A stretch of 17,804 nt of DNA from Pseudomonadota bacterium (GCA_018896355.1 JAHIMW010000020.1:1-17804), one strand, 5' to 3'. Positions 7,473 through 15,447 are shown, numbered from the stretch's first letter. Notes: a model not told the origin generated them from the letters alone. Translations and numbers: made by a program.

Positions 7473-8384
7473 TTATTTAATCTCGAGGAGCTTCGCCCGC
7501 GCGATCCGGGCCTGACTCGTATTGGGAAAATCTTTTGTAACCTGCTGCAAGAGTAGTTTGGCGCTCGCCTTATCCCCCAATTTCAGGAAGGAGATGCCCT
7601 GTTTCAGAAGGGCGTAGGGAACCTTGTTCCCCTCCGGGAAGTTCTTGGTCACCTTGTCGTACTCAACGATCGCCTTTTCATATTTCTTCTCGAAATAGTA
7701 GCACTCGCCGACCCAGAACTGGGCATTGTCGGAAAATTCGGTATCGGGGTACTGTTTAAGGAAGTTTTCAAAAGATTCCCGAGCTTTCTCATACTTCCCC
7801 TCCTTGAAGAACCCATAGGCCGCTGCATAGAGGGATTCCTTGTCCGTCTTTCCGATGCCGGCCGTATCCTTCGCCGCGGGCGCCTTTTTCCCGGCCTTTT
7901 CCGCGGGGGATTCGGCAGGTTCATCCTTCTTGCCAATTCCCAGAAAATTTTCGATAAAGTTGATTCTGAACGTCAGTTTGTCCAGGTTGTCCAGTTTCTC
8001 CCGGAGAATCTTCTCCTCCTCTTCCCGCTTGGTCGTCCTCAAGGAAGCGGTGGAGAGCTCCTTCCGGAGACCATCGATCGTTCCCCGGATCTGCTGGAGC
8101 CGCTCCCGGATTTCGGTGATTTCCGCGCGTCCCTCCGCCTGGTTTCCCCTGAGGCGTGGGATCGCTTCGTTGGTTTTCGCAATCTCTTTGCGCAACCCCT
8201 CGATCTCATTCTTTAGATCATCCTTCAGCGGCGCCCATCCCTGCTCCACAGAGACGATCTTCTCATTCGTCACCTGGATCTGCCTGGCAAGATCTCCATG
8301 AACCCGTCGCAGATCGTCTGTCGTGGCGCATCCCACCACAGACAGGAGCGAGATTAAAAAAAAGATGGACCGATACCTTCGCAA
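7473..8384 (-). CDS. cpoB: Tol-Pal system protein CpoB/YbgF
   Basis: A periplasmic regulator that in E. coli links the Tol machine to peptidoglycan synthesis. From a TTG start at 8384 the protein has 303 residues. A lipobox-like VVGC gives Cys19, so this copy is predicted to be a lipoprotein, whereas E. coli CpoB is a soluble periplasmic protein. A long coiled coil (about 25-145, rich in Glu/Lys/Arg/Leu) is followed by an Ala/Lys linker and three C-terminal TPR-like repeats (YAAAYGFFKEGKYEKARESF, FWVGECYYFEKKYEKAIVEY, LLKQGISFLKLGDKASAKLL). The TTG was chosen because GAGGAAAG lies just upstream and the residues after it form a clean signal peptide; an open frame continues upstream to 8459 but begins with an implausible leader. 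Last gene of the tol block. Confidence 0.9.
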   Translation of the reverse strand: MRRYRSIFFLISLLSVVGCATTDDLRRVHGDLARQIQVTNEKIVSVEQGWAPLKDDLKNEIEGLRKEIAKTNEAIPRLRGNQAEGRAEITEIRERLQQIRGTIDGLRKELSTASLRTTKREEEEKILREKLDNLDKLTFRINFIENFLGIGKKDEPAESPAEKAGKKAPAAKDTAGIGKTDKESLYAAAYGFFKEGKYEKARESFENFLKQYPDTEFSDNAQFWVGECYYFEKKYEKAIVEYDKVTKNFPEGNKVPYALLKQGISFLKLGDKASAKLLLQQVTKDFPNTSQARIARAKLLEIK

Positions 8385-8461
8385 GATTCTTTCCTCTGCA
8401 ACCGTTTTCAAACCGGTCAGGGATACGGAACCGGACCGGTGCGGAGAGAACAAACACAAGA

Positions 8462-8499
8462 GTTCTGTGAATCCCGCTTCAAGGCGGGACTCACAGAAC
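8462..8499 (-). promoter_or_regulatory. Long hairpin between pal and cpoB
   Basis: GTTCTGTGA (8462-8470) pairs with TCACAGAAC (8491-8499), and TCCCGC (8472-8477) with GCGGGA (8484-8489), giving a 15-pair stem with one mismatch and a 6-nt loop. It lies 16 nt after the pal stop. No uridine run follows on the minus strand, so it looks more like an mRNA-stabilising or processing hairpin, or a weak attenuator, than a standard terminator. Confidence 0.6.
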
Positions 8500-8514
8500 C
8501 GCTCTTCAGAACTT

Positions 8515-9204
8515 TTACTTCACCGGCGGGAAAATGACAAAATGGGCCCGTCTGTTCTTCGCCCAGGCCGCCTCGTCATGGCCCTGATCCAGCGGCATCT
8601 CCTTGCCGTAGCTGATGGTTTTGATTCTTTCCTTGTCGACGCCCAGATCGGAAAGGTACTTCGCGGCTTCCGTCGCCCGCTTATCGCCGAGCGCCAGGTT
8701 GTATTCGGCGGTGCCCCGCTCGTCGCAGTGCCCTTCGATCACGAGTTTGTAATCCCTGTATTTCAGATACGCCGGGGCGCCATTCTTCAGAATTTCCTGG
8801 GCCTCGGGTTTGAGGTTGTACTTGTCGAAATCAAAGTTGATGTCCGCAATCTGCAGTTCCCTGAGAATCGCTGCGGCTTTTTCCTTGGCTTCCCTCTTGG
8901 CCCTGTCGGCCGCCTCCTTGGCCGCCTTTTCTGCCGCCTCCCTGGCCGCTTTCTCGGCCGCTTCCCTGGCCGCCTGATCCCTCAGGGCCTGCTCGCGTAG
9001 GGCCTGCTCGCGCAGGGCTCTTTCCCGGGCCGCGGAGTCATCCGGCGCCGCAACGACCGCCGGCGCCTGGGCAACCGCCTTCTGCTCCTGGGTAACCACG
9101 GCCCCTTCCTGCAGAGTCGCCTTCTTGGCACAACCGGTCATCCATGAAACGGAAAGAGATAAAACCAGGGCCATCAGCCCAAACCATACGAAACTTCTTT
9201 TCAT
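8515..9204 (-). CDS. pal: Peptidoglycan-associated lipoprotein Pal
   Basis: An outer-membrane lipoprotein that grips peptidoglycan and binds TolB and TolA, tightening the envelope during division. The 229-residue product has a signal peptide ending in MTGC (Cys25), then an unusual 60-residue Ala/Arg/Glu linker with tandem REQAL and REAAEKAA units, then an OmpA-like domain (about 122-229). The domain shows INFDFDKYNLKPEAQEIL, IEGHCDERGTAEYNLALG, the KRATEAAKYL segment and KNRRAHFVI, including the Asp and Arg expected to bind diaminopimelate. The start is ATG 9204 with AAAGGAG 7 nt upstream; the in-frame codons before it cover this ribosome site. It is separated by 112 nt from tolB, so it may have its own promoter. 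Confidence 0.95.
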   Translation of the reverse strand: MKRSFVWFGLMALVLSLSVSWMTGCAKKATLQEGAVVTQEQKAVAQAPAVVAAPDDSAARERALREQALREQALRDQAAREAAEKAAREAAEKAAKEAADRAKREAKEKAAAILRELQIADINFDFDKYNLKPEAQEILKNGAPAYLKYRDYKLVIEGHCDERGTAEYNLALGDKRATEAAKYLSDLGVDKERIKTISYGKEMPLDQGHDEAAWAKNRRAHFVIFPPVK

Positions 9205-9316
9205 CGTAGTTCTCCTTTCTTTAATCAATATTGTTTCAGGGGTTTAATAAATCCGTACCCATATGTAAATCACTTCTCCCCGTAAAAATCAACCGGAAAA
9301 TTGAATAATTTTGAAA

Positions 9317-10633
9317 TCAGCGCAGATGGGGAGACCAGAAGGGACTCTGGCTGGTCTCTTTGTCCTCATGGAGAACCCTCACACCCTGTCCGCCCGCATT
9401 CATGATCTCGATTCGGCTGCGGCCGTACCCCCGGACGCTATAGGCCAGATACCTCCCGTCCGGCGACCAGGAGGGGGATTCATGGTCTCCCACCTTAAAA
9501 GTCAACTGCTGGGGGTCGCCCCCCTCCGCATCGATCACAAAGATCTGAAAGCCGCCGTTGACGGACCCCTCATAGGCGATCTTTTTCCCCTTCGGCGACC
9601 AGGCGGGGGAGGTGTTGTAATTGCCCAGATAGGTCAGTCGCTGCACATTGGCGCCGTCGGCATCCATGATGTAGATCTGCGGGGAACCGCTGCGGTTGGA
9701 AACGAAGGCGATGCGCCGTTCGTCCGGGGAACGGACGGGAGAAACATCGATGGAGAAATCACGGGTCAGGCGCAGAAGGAGGCCGTTTTCCACGTTCATG
9801 TCATAGATCTCCTGGTTCCCATCCCGACTGAGGGTCACCAGAAGCCTTTTCCCGTCGCGGGACCAGGAACCGGGCAGGTTCAGCCCCGGATAGAAACCGA
9901 TCTTCCGCGTGGACCCGCTCTCCAGATCCCGGAGATAGATGTCCGGGTTGCCTTCCTTATAGGAGGTGAAGGCCAAAAACCGGCCGTCCGGGGACCAGCG
10001 CGGTGAGAGGGTCAACGCGTTGTAGTTTGTAACCCGGCGGAGGTCGGAACCGTCGAAATTGATTGTATGGATCTCCGCGGAGGCCGCGCCCTTCCTGACG
10101 AAGGCGATCCGCGTGTCGAACAGCCCTGTTTCGCCGGTCAGGACCAGAAGGATCTCGTTGACAAATTGCATGACCATCCGGTTATGATCCCCGGACTTTC
10201 CGGCATACCTCTTCCCGACGACAAGTTCCCCCCGCACCACATCAAACAGACGAAACTCGGCGACCAGCTCGCGGCCGTCCGTCTGAAATCCCCCCTTGAC
10301 AAGATATTCGGCGCCAATCACCGTCCAGTCTTCAAAGCGGATACCCTCCGACGTGATTCCCGCCTGTTTCGGATCCTCCAGGAAGGCCTTCCGGTCCAGC
10401 AGATGAAAGTAGCCCGTCAGCGCAAGGTCGCGGGAGAGCGTGTCCGAAAACAGCAGAGATAGCTTTTCATTCTCAGAGAAGGGCTGGAGGGGTTTGAAAT
10501 CGGCAACGGCGATCGGAAATTGTTGGAAAGACGGGGAATCGATGTCGATATAGACCTTTCCGCAGGCGGGGCCGGCGGAGAACAGCAGGAGCAGAAGCAG
10601 GGCTAAAACCGCCGGAGGCTTCAGATTGTGCAT
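9317..10633 (-). CDS. tolB: Tol-Pal system protein TolB
   Basis: The periplasmic beta-propeller of the Tol system, which binds Pal and competes for its peptidoglycan-bound form. The 438-residue product begins with a signal peptide (LLLLLLFSAGPACG; cleavage probably just before KVYIDIDSP). The N-terminal alpha/beta domain (~25-165) includes FPIAVADFKPL and YFHLLDR. Six propeller blades follow, marked by repeated WSPDG-type motifs: SPRWSPDGRFLAFTS, GSWSRDGKRLLVTL, SPVRSPDERRIAFVS, SPAWSPKGKKIAYEG, SPSWSPDGRYLAYSV and SPFWSP at the very end. Length and order match the family. The start is ATG 10633 with AAAGGGA upstream; in-frame TTG codons further upstream are not supported. It lies 28 nt after the tolA/tonB-like gene. 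Confidence 0.95.
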   Translation of the reverse strand: MHNLKPPAVLALLLLLLFSAGPACGKVYIDIDSPSFQQFPIAVADFKPLQPFSENEKLSLLFSDTLSRDLALTGYFHLLDRKAFLEDPKQAGITSEGIRFEDWTVIGAEYLVKGGFQTDGRELVAEFRLFDVVRGELVVGKRYAGKSGDHNRMVMQFVNEILLVLTGETGLFDTRIAFVRKGAASAEIHTINFDGSDLRRVTNYNALTLSPRWSPDGRFLAFTSYKEGNPDIYLRDLESGSTRKIGFYPGLNLPGSWSRDGKRLLVTLSRDGNQEIYDMNVENGLLLRLTRDFSIDVSPVRSPDERRIAFVSNRSGSPQIYIMDADGANVQRLTYLGNYNTSPAWSPKGKKIAYEGSVNGGFQIFVIDAEGGDPQQLTFKVGDHESPSWSPDGRYLAYSVRGYGRSRIEIMNAGGQGVRVLHEDKETSQSPFWSPHLR

Positions 10634-10661
10634 GCAGACATCCCTTTCCAACAACAGACTT

Positions 10662-11435
10662 TCAGGGCCTCAATTCAGACGAGTGAAACCGTATCCCCAC
10701 GTCGAGGCTGGCTTCGCCGACCCACGCCGGCAGCGGCGGGAAGGGGCTCGCCTTCCGGATCGCCTTCAGGGCGGATTCATCAAAAAAGCGGTTCCCCGAC
10801 CGTTTTTCAAAGTTCACATCCGTAACCGCCCCGCTGCGGAGGATGGTTACATCTATCACCGTTTCCAGCACATCTCCCGATAGAATCCCTTGGGGAAGCG
10901 CCCACCCTCTCTTGATCCGGAACCAGATCGTCGCGTAGTAGGCATTGATTTTTGCGTTCATGTCGACATCCCCGGCGGGCAGCGGAGACGCCGGACCGGC
11001 CTTTGCTTCCGGCATGGCCTTCGCGTCCGAACCGGCCTTCGTCTGCGGTTTCGGGGTCGGCTCGGCCGCGGCGGCACGCTTCCGGATTTCCTCCATCGCC
11101 TTTTCCAGGGTCCGGTCCTGTTTCTTTCGGCTCTCCAGGCTGCGGATCGGAATGACCGGTTCCGCCTTCAGGCGCTTCCTGAGGACCGTCTCGGAACGGC
11201 CTGCTTCCATGAGCTCCTTCGCTCCGGCCGCGACACCTTTCTGTTCCAGGGTTTTCCCGGAAAAGTTCACCAAGGCAACGGTGTAGACCGGTCCGAAGGT
11301 CAGCTTCGGCGAGGGAAACGAAGGGGAGAAGAAAAGGAGGGAGAGGACCGCCGCATGGAACAGCAGGGAAATGAAAATCATGCCGTTCAGTCGGCCCCGC
11401 CCGCTGCTCTCCCTGCCCGTCCGTTCAGAGATCAT
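10662..11435 (-). CDS. tolA: TolA/TonB-like energy-transducing protein
   Basis: The trans-periplasmic arm that transmits force from the TolQR motor to TolB/Pal. The 257-residue product has a single N-terminal anchor (residues 19-36, MIFISLLFHAAVLSLLFF), a charged and Pro/Ala-rich spacer (about 60-155) and a C-terminal TonB/TolA domain (about 157-257) with WFRIKRGWALPQG, VTDVNFEKRSGNRFFDESAL and KAIRKASPFPPLP. It is far shorter than E. coli TolA (421 residues), mostly through a short spacer, and its C-terminal domain reads more like TonB_C than TolA domain III. The position between tolR and tolB makes the TolA role likely. ATG 11435 overlaps the tolR stop (ATGA), with GAGGAGC upstream. Confidence 0.88.
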   Translation of the reverse strand: MISERTGRESSGRGRLNGMIFISLLFHAAVLSLLFFSPSFPSPKLTFGPVYTVALVNFSGKTLEQKGVAAGAKELMEAGRSETVLRKRLKAEPVIPIRSLESRKKQDRTLEKAMEEIRKRAAAAEPTPKPQTKAGSDAKAMPEAKAGPASPLPAGDVDMNAKINAYYATIWFRIKRGWALPQGILSGDVLETVIDVTILRSGAVTDVNFEKRSGNRFFDESALKAIRKASPFPPLPAWVGEASLDVGIRFHSSELRP

Positions 11436-11857
11436 CGATGCTCCTCGGGCGGTTCGGTGATCATCCCCAGTTTGTCCACGCCGGCCTTTCTCACCTCCGC
11501 CATCACCTCGACCACAAATCCGTAAGGAACGTTCCGGTCCGCCCGCATATAGACCTCGCGCTCGATCCGCGACGCAAAAATGTGTTGCAGTTTTGTACCG
11601 AGATCGGGAAGCGGCGTCCGGCTCTTGTTGAGGAAGATCTCCTTGGCGCCGTTGATCGTCAGCACCAGCTTTTCCTCCGCGACATCGATGCTTTTTGCCT
11701 TGACGCGGGGCAGGTTGACATCGATCCCCATCTGAAGCATCGGCGCCGTCACCATGAAGATGATCAGCAGAACAAGCATCACGTCCACAAGGGGGGTGAC
11801 ATTGATTTCCGACATCGGCCGGTCGTCATGGTTATTTCTGCGTTTCGCGTATCTCAT
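11432..11857 (-). CDS. tolR: TolR, ExbD/TolR-family motor protein
   Basis: An inner-membrane partner of TolQ in the proton-driven Tol motor. The 141-residue product has the diagnostic start of its membrane helix, SEINVTPLVDVMLVLLIIFM (residues 16-35), in which Asp25 is the conserved protonatable residue. A periplasmic domain follows, with LPRVKAKS, VLTINGAKEIFLN and VYMRADRNVPYGFVVEVM. The gene starts 5 nt after the tolQ stop and its stop overlaps the tolA/tonB-like start, so translation of the three is coupled. No strong ribosome site of its own. Confidence 0.95.
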   Translation of the reverse strand: MRYAKRRNNHDDRPMSEINVTPLVDVMLVLLIIFMVTAPMLQMGIDVNLPRVKAKSIDVAEEKLVLTINGAKEIFLNKSRTPLPDLGTKLQHIFASRIEREVYMRADRNVPYGFVVEVMAEVRKAGVDKLGMITEPPEEHR

Positions 11858-11862
11858 GGCAT

Positions 11863-12615
11863 TTATCGCTTTACATAAAACCGCTCAACAATATTCAGCA
11901 GTTCCGAGGCAAAATTGTCCATCTCGAGGGTCATGCCCTTGATGCAGTTCAGATAGTAATTGTAGAAGATGACCGCCGGGATGGCGGCCGCGAGACCCGC
12001 CGCCGTTGCGATGAGCGCCTCCGAGATCCCCGGCGCCACGACGGCCAGCGTCGCCGAACCGCGGGCGCCGATCGACTTGAAGGTCTCCATGATCCCCCAC
12101 ACGGTTCCGAACAGACCGATGAAAGGGCTGGCGCTTCCGGTGGTCGCCAGAAACCCGAGGGCCGACTCCAGTTTGGTCGTTTCCGTCCCGCAGGCCCGGT
12201 TCAGCGCCCGCTCCACATTATCGATCCCCCCGATCTCCAGAACCGGACCAGCCGCTTCCACGGCGTCCTTGACCGTGGGGGTTCCCCGTAACACCCTGGT
12301 GATCTTCACGAGTTCGGTATACCCCCCCCGGAAAACCTCCGCCAGCGTCGAATTCTGGAACTTTTTCGCTTCGGGGAAGATCTCCGACAATTTTGTGCTT
12401 TTCATGTAAACACTCAAAAATGCGCTGTTCTCCTTCCGGATTTTCCGGATATTGACGTACTTCATCAGGATAATGGCCCAGGAAACGACGGAGAAGAGGA
12501 AGAGGAGCAGCAGGACCAGTTGCACGACAAATCCCGCGTGAACAACCATGTCGAAAAGAGAACCATGAAAGTTCCCCCCCAGATTCATTGCGGCAACGGA
12601 CGACGCTTCTTTCAC
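11863..12615 (-). CDS. tolQ: TolQ, ExbB/TolQ-family proton channel
   Basis: The pentameric inner-membrane channel subunit that, with TolR, turns the proton gradient into movement of TolA. The 250-residue product has three membrane helices: about 29-51 (FVVQLVLLLLFLFSVVSWAI), one in the SASPFIGLFGTVWGIMETF segment, and one in AAGLAAAIPAVIFYNYYL. Between the first two is the cytoplasmic domain. The GLFGTVWGIM signature and the small-residue-rich third helix are family hallmarks. The start is a GTG at 12615, supported by AAAGGAG 7 nt upstream. First gene of the tol set, 121 nt after epmA, so a promoter may lie in that gap. Confidence 0.95.
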   Translation of the reverse strand: MKEASSVAAMNLGGNFHGSLFDMVVHAGFVVQLVLLLLFLFSVVSWAIILMKYVNIRKIRKENSAFLSVYMKSTKLSEIFPEAKKFQNSTLAEVFRGGYTELVKITRVLRGTPTVKDAVEAAGPVLEIGGIDNVERALNRACGTETTKLESALGFLATTGSASPFIGLFGTVWGIMETFKSIGARGSATLAVVAPGISEALIATAAGLAAAIPAVIFYNYYLNCIKGMTLEMDNFASELLNIVERFYVKR

Positions 12616-12736
12616 GTTTAATCTCCTTTATGATCCAAGATGAAAAATATGGCACTACCTCTAATGGAAAAGTCGGGGCTTGTCAAGGCCCGATCAATCC
12701 GCCGGGCCGGTGCGAAACAAGACGGGAGGCGGGAGA

Positions 12737-13666
12737 TCACAGCGATTCGGGTGTAAATGCGACCACATCATCAATCCGGGGCTTGTCGGCGAAGAGCATG
12801 ACGAGGCGGTCGACGCCGAGCGCGATGCCTGCGGAGGGGGACATCCGCGGAAGGGCCTGAAGGAATCGTTCCGGCATAGGATAGACGGGGCTGCCTTTAC
12901 GCTGACGGTTACGGGAGGCTTCCTCGAAACGCCGGCGCTGCTCTCCGGCATCGATCAACTCGGAAAAGGCGTTGGCCAGCTCCATCCCGGCGATATAGAG
13001 TTCGAAACGTTCGGCTATCCCCGGATCCCCTTCCGTCACCCTCGCGAGGGCGCCCTGCTCCACCGGATAATCATACAGGAAAACGGGGACATCCATGCCA
13101 AGACGGGGTTCAACCTCACAGGCGAGGAGCTCATCGAAACGATCCGTGCTCAGCGCCTCGGCAGCGCTGATCGTTGCATACCGCGCAAAGGCATCCCGGA
13201 CGGAGATCCTTTTCCACGGCGCCTCCAGGCCGATCCTCCGTCCCTGCCAGGAGACGACGCCGTCCAGGCCGATTTCCCGGGCAACCGTGTTGATCAGTGC
13301 CTCGCAGTCGTCCATCAGGATCCGGTAATCGGCCCCCGCGCGATACCACTCGAGCATCGTAAATTCCGGCAGATGACGGTCGCCCCTCTCTCCCGCCCGG
13401 AAACATTTGCAGATCTGGAAGATCCGCGAATAACCCGCCGCGAGGAGCCTCTTCATGCACAATTCCGGGGAGGTATGCAGGAACCACGCACCCGAAGCAA
13501 CGGCGTCGATGTGCGATTCCGGCGCCGGCGCCGGTATTCGGAGGGGGGTTTCAATTTCGAGGAAATTCCGATCCAGGAAGAAACGGCGTATGGCCCGTAT
13601 CATCCGGGCCCGCAACCGCAGGGTATCCGCCCGGACGGTCAGCTTCCATGAATCATCCTCAATCAT
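12737..13666 (-). CDS. epmA: EF-P--(R)-beta-lysine ligase EpmA (GenX/PoxA)
   Basis: A lysyl-tRNA synthetase paralogue that activates (R)-beta-lysine with ATP and joins it to a lysine of EF-P instead of tRNA. From ATG 13666 it has 309 residues and is only the class II catalytic core, without the anticodon-binding domain. Motif 1 is near FLEIETP (35-41), motif 2 is FRAGERGDRHLPEFTMLEW (89-107), and motif 3 is GIALGVDRL (280-288). SPELCMKRLL and YIAGMELANAFSEL match substrate-pocket regions of EpmA/LysRS. The start puts the first Trp at residue 7, as in E. coli EpmA. A GTG at 13702, overlapping the efp end, is the alternative and would add 12 residues. Encoded directly downstream of its protein substrate. 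Confidence 0.93.
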   Translation of the reverse strand: MIEDDSWKLTVRADTLRLRARMIRAIRRFFLDRNFLEIETPLRIPAPAPESHIDAVASGAWFLHTSPELCMKRLLAAGYSRIFQICKCFRAGERGDRHLPEFTMLEWYRAGADYRILMDDCEALINTVAREIGLDGVVSWQGRRIGLEAPWKRISVRDAFARYATISAAEALSTDRFDELLACEVEPRLGMDVPVFLYDYPVEQGALARVTEGDPGIAERFELYIAGMELANAFSELIDAGEQRRRFEEASRNRQRKGSPVYPMPERFLQALPRMSPSAGIALGVDRLVMLFADKPRIDDVVAFTPESL

Positions 13667-13688
13667 CCTTTGTTGCTCTTCGAAAAAG

Positions 13689-14252
13689 TCATCCCTTGAC
13701 ACGGGTCAGGTACTCGCCGCTGCGTGTATCGATCCGGATCTTTTCCCCTTCTTCGATGAAAGGGGGGACTTGAAGCTGATAGCCCGTCTGGATGGTTACC
13801 GGCTTGGTATTTCCCGACACGGAATCGCCCTTTGCCCAGGGATCGGCCTTGGTCACGATCACGTCGATGAAATTGGGAAGGCTGATGCCGAGCGGCCGGT
13901 CCTCGAACAGGAGTATCTCCGCTTCGATGTTGTCGAGGAGGAAATTCTTCGCCTCGCCGACTTGATCCTCGCTGAGGAAAATCTGCTCGTAGCTCTCATT
14001 GTCCATGAAGCAGTACTTTCCCTCTTCCTTATACAGGTACTGCATCCTCTTTTCCTGCAGATCGGCCGCCTCAAATACGTCCACAGAACGGAACGTCCTC
14101 TCGAACTGGTTCCCGTTGACCATATTCTTCAGTTTGCAGCGGTAGAGGGCCTGGCCCTTGCCCGGTTTGACGAAATTGAATTCCGTCAAGATGTAGGGGT
14201 CGTTTTCGATTTTGATTCGCAGTCCTTTTCGCAAATCACTGGCTGTGTACAT
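13689..14252 (-). CDS. efp: Translation elongation factor P
   Basis: Binds ribosomes stalled on consecutive prolines and promotes peptide-bond formation. The 187-residue product has the normal three-domain EF-P length. The N-terminal KOW-like domain holds the modification loop VKPGKGQALY with Lys32, matching the beta-lysylated Lys34 of E. coli. The middle and C-terminal OB domains include NFIDVIVTKADPWAKGD and the ending KIRIDTRSGEYLTRVKG. The PGKGQ loop is the lysine type, not the arginine type that is rhamnosylated by EarP. This agrees with the adjacent modification genes. ATG 14252 follows AAGGAG by 11 nt. Confidence 0.97.
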   Translation of the reverse strand: MYTASDLRKGLRIKIENDPYILTEFNFVKPGKGQALYRCKLKNMVNGNQFERTFRSVDVFEAADLQEKRMQYLYKEEGKYCFMDNESYEQIFLSEDQVGEAKNFLLDNIEAEILLFEDRPLGISLPNFIDVIVTKADPWAKGDSVSGNTKPVTIQTGYQLQVPPFIEEGEKIRIDTRSGEYLTRVKG

Positions 14253-14355
14253 GGGATTTCATTCTCCTTATCGAATCGCTTCGGCCGAACGCCTCACCGC
14301 CCTTTGCTCTTCCAGGATGGGCGGAGTAATCCGTCCACACATCCTGGCGTATTTC

Positions 14356-15447
14356 CTAATCCATCTGTGCTGTTTTGTCAAAACAATGTTTATTCTCCGG
14401 CAGCAGGGAGAAAGGCTGGAGGGGGATCTTTCCCCTGCCGCCGGGGCAGTCCAGAACGTAGCGGGGCAGGCAGAGCCCGGAGATGTTCCGCCAGAGTCGC
14501 TCCATGATCTCCATGCCGGTCCGGATCTCCGCCCGGAAATGGTCCGTTCCCTGGACCGGATCGCATTGAAACAGATAGTACGGACGAACCGAGATCCGCT
14601 CCAGCCCGTAGAGCAGTTCCCGCATCGAATCGTAGTCGTCATTCACCCCCTTCAGCAGGACCGACTGATTTCCGACGGGAATCCCGGCCGCAAGAAGCAT
14701 CTCGCAGGCCCTCGTGGATTCTTCCGTAATCTCACGGCGGTGATTGAACTGCGTATTGAACCAGAGAGGGCGGTGGCGCTTCAGCATCGCGCAGAGTTCC
14801 GGCGTGATCCGCATCGGCAGCGTGACCGGCGCCCTGCTCCCGATGCGGAGGACCTCCACATGGGGAATTGCGCGGAGGGCCCCCAGAAACCAATCCAGAA
14901 GCGGCTCGGAAATCAGCAGCGGATCCCCGCCGGAGACGATCACCTCCCGCAGGGCCGGCGTCCGGGCCACATGATCCACCATCGCCTGCAATCTTTCCCG
15001 CGTTCTCCCCGGCTTATCCGCGCGCCACATCCGCTTGCGGTTGCAATGCCGGCAGTAAACGGCACAGGTTCCGGCAACGACCGCGAGACAGCGGTCGGGA
15101 TAGCGATGGATCAACCCGGGAACGGGCATGTCCCTATCCTCCGCAAGCGGATCGGGGACCCCGCCCAAAGAGAAGGTGAGTTCGCGGGGATCGGGAAAGC
15201 ACTGCCGGCGCAGCGGGTCGTTTTCATCGGCGGGATCCAGAAGCGACAGATAGTAGGGTGTGATTGCCATCGGGTAGGTCCGGAGCACGGGTCGGCATGG
15301 GGCGAGTGACGCAACCGGCCTCCGCTGAATGGCAGCCAGTTGTCTCATGGAGCGGATGCGGTTCCGGAATTGCCATTTCCAATCGTTCCAGTCCACGCCT
15401 GAAACCCTTTTTCCGGAAACATCGCCGGTCTCTTTACCCAATGTCAT
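14356..15447 (-). CDS. epmB: Lysine 2,3-aminomutase, EF-P-associated (EpmB role, KamA-like)
   Basis: A radical-SAM, PLP-dependent enzyme that converts lysine to beta-lysine; in this context it should supply EpmA. The 363-residue product (ATG 15447) shows the cluster motif CAVYCRHC (Cys128, 132, 135), SGGDPLL (172-178), and the PLP-binding Lys at about 340 in DCPGGRGKIPL. The N-terminus WNDWKWQFRNRI and MAITPYYLSLLDP are close to clostridial KamA rather than E. coli EpmB. The ~50-residue C-terminal tail of KamA with its Cys-rich zinc site (CxCxxC type) is missing, although the partner Cys in ESTRACEML remains. The order epmB-efp-epmA with 103 nt before efp supports a dedicated EF-P role. A TTG three codons upstream is an alternative start. 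Confidence 0.9.
   Translation of the reverse strand: MTLGKETGDVSGKRVSGVDWNDWKWQFRNRIRSMRQLAAIQRRPVASLAPCRPVLRTYPMAITPYYLSLLDPADENDPLRRQCFPDPRELTFSLGGVPDPLAEDRDMPVPGLIHRYPDRCLAVVAGTCAVYCRHCNRKRMWRADKPGRTRERLQAMVDHVARTPALREVIVSGGDPLLISEPLLDWFLGALRAIPHVEVLRIGSRAPVTLPMRITPELCAMLKRHRPLWFNTQFNHRREITEESTRACEMLLAAGIPVGNQSVLLKGVNDDYDSMRELLYGLERISVRPYYLFQCDPVQGTDHFRAEIRTGMEIMERLWRNISGLCLPRYVLDCPGGRGKIPLQPFSLLPENKHCFDKTAQMD

Noticed and set aside
7357..7515. A 52-codon ORF with good ribosome site as a real small gene
   Set aside because: It runs into the cpoB 3' end on the opposite strand, has no recognisable product, and the nearby out-of-frame FQDWIILQKGH trace suggests a decayed ORF.
9205..9316. Promoter for pal (TTGATT ... 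TACATA/TTACAT)
   Set aside because: Spacing is 18-19 nt and the -10 match is poor; a promoter here is plausible but not supported by the sequence alone.
12687..12708. GGCCCG/CGGGCC hairpin after epmA as a terminator
   Set aside because: It has a 10-nt loop and no T-run after it on the minus strand, so an intrinsic terminator is not supported.
14253..14355. A lost C-terminal zinc tail of the aminomutase encoded in another frame after the stop
   Set aside because: All three frames downstream of 14356 were read by eye; none gives a CxCxxC motif or KamA-like tail, so a simple frameshift is not supported.
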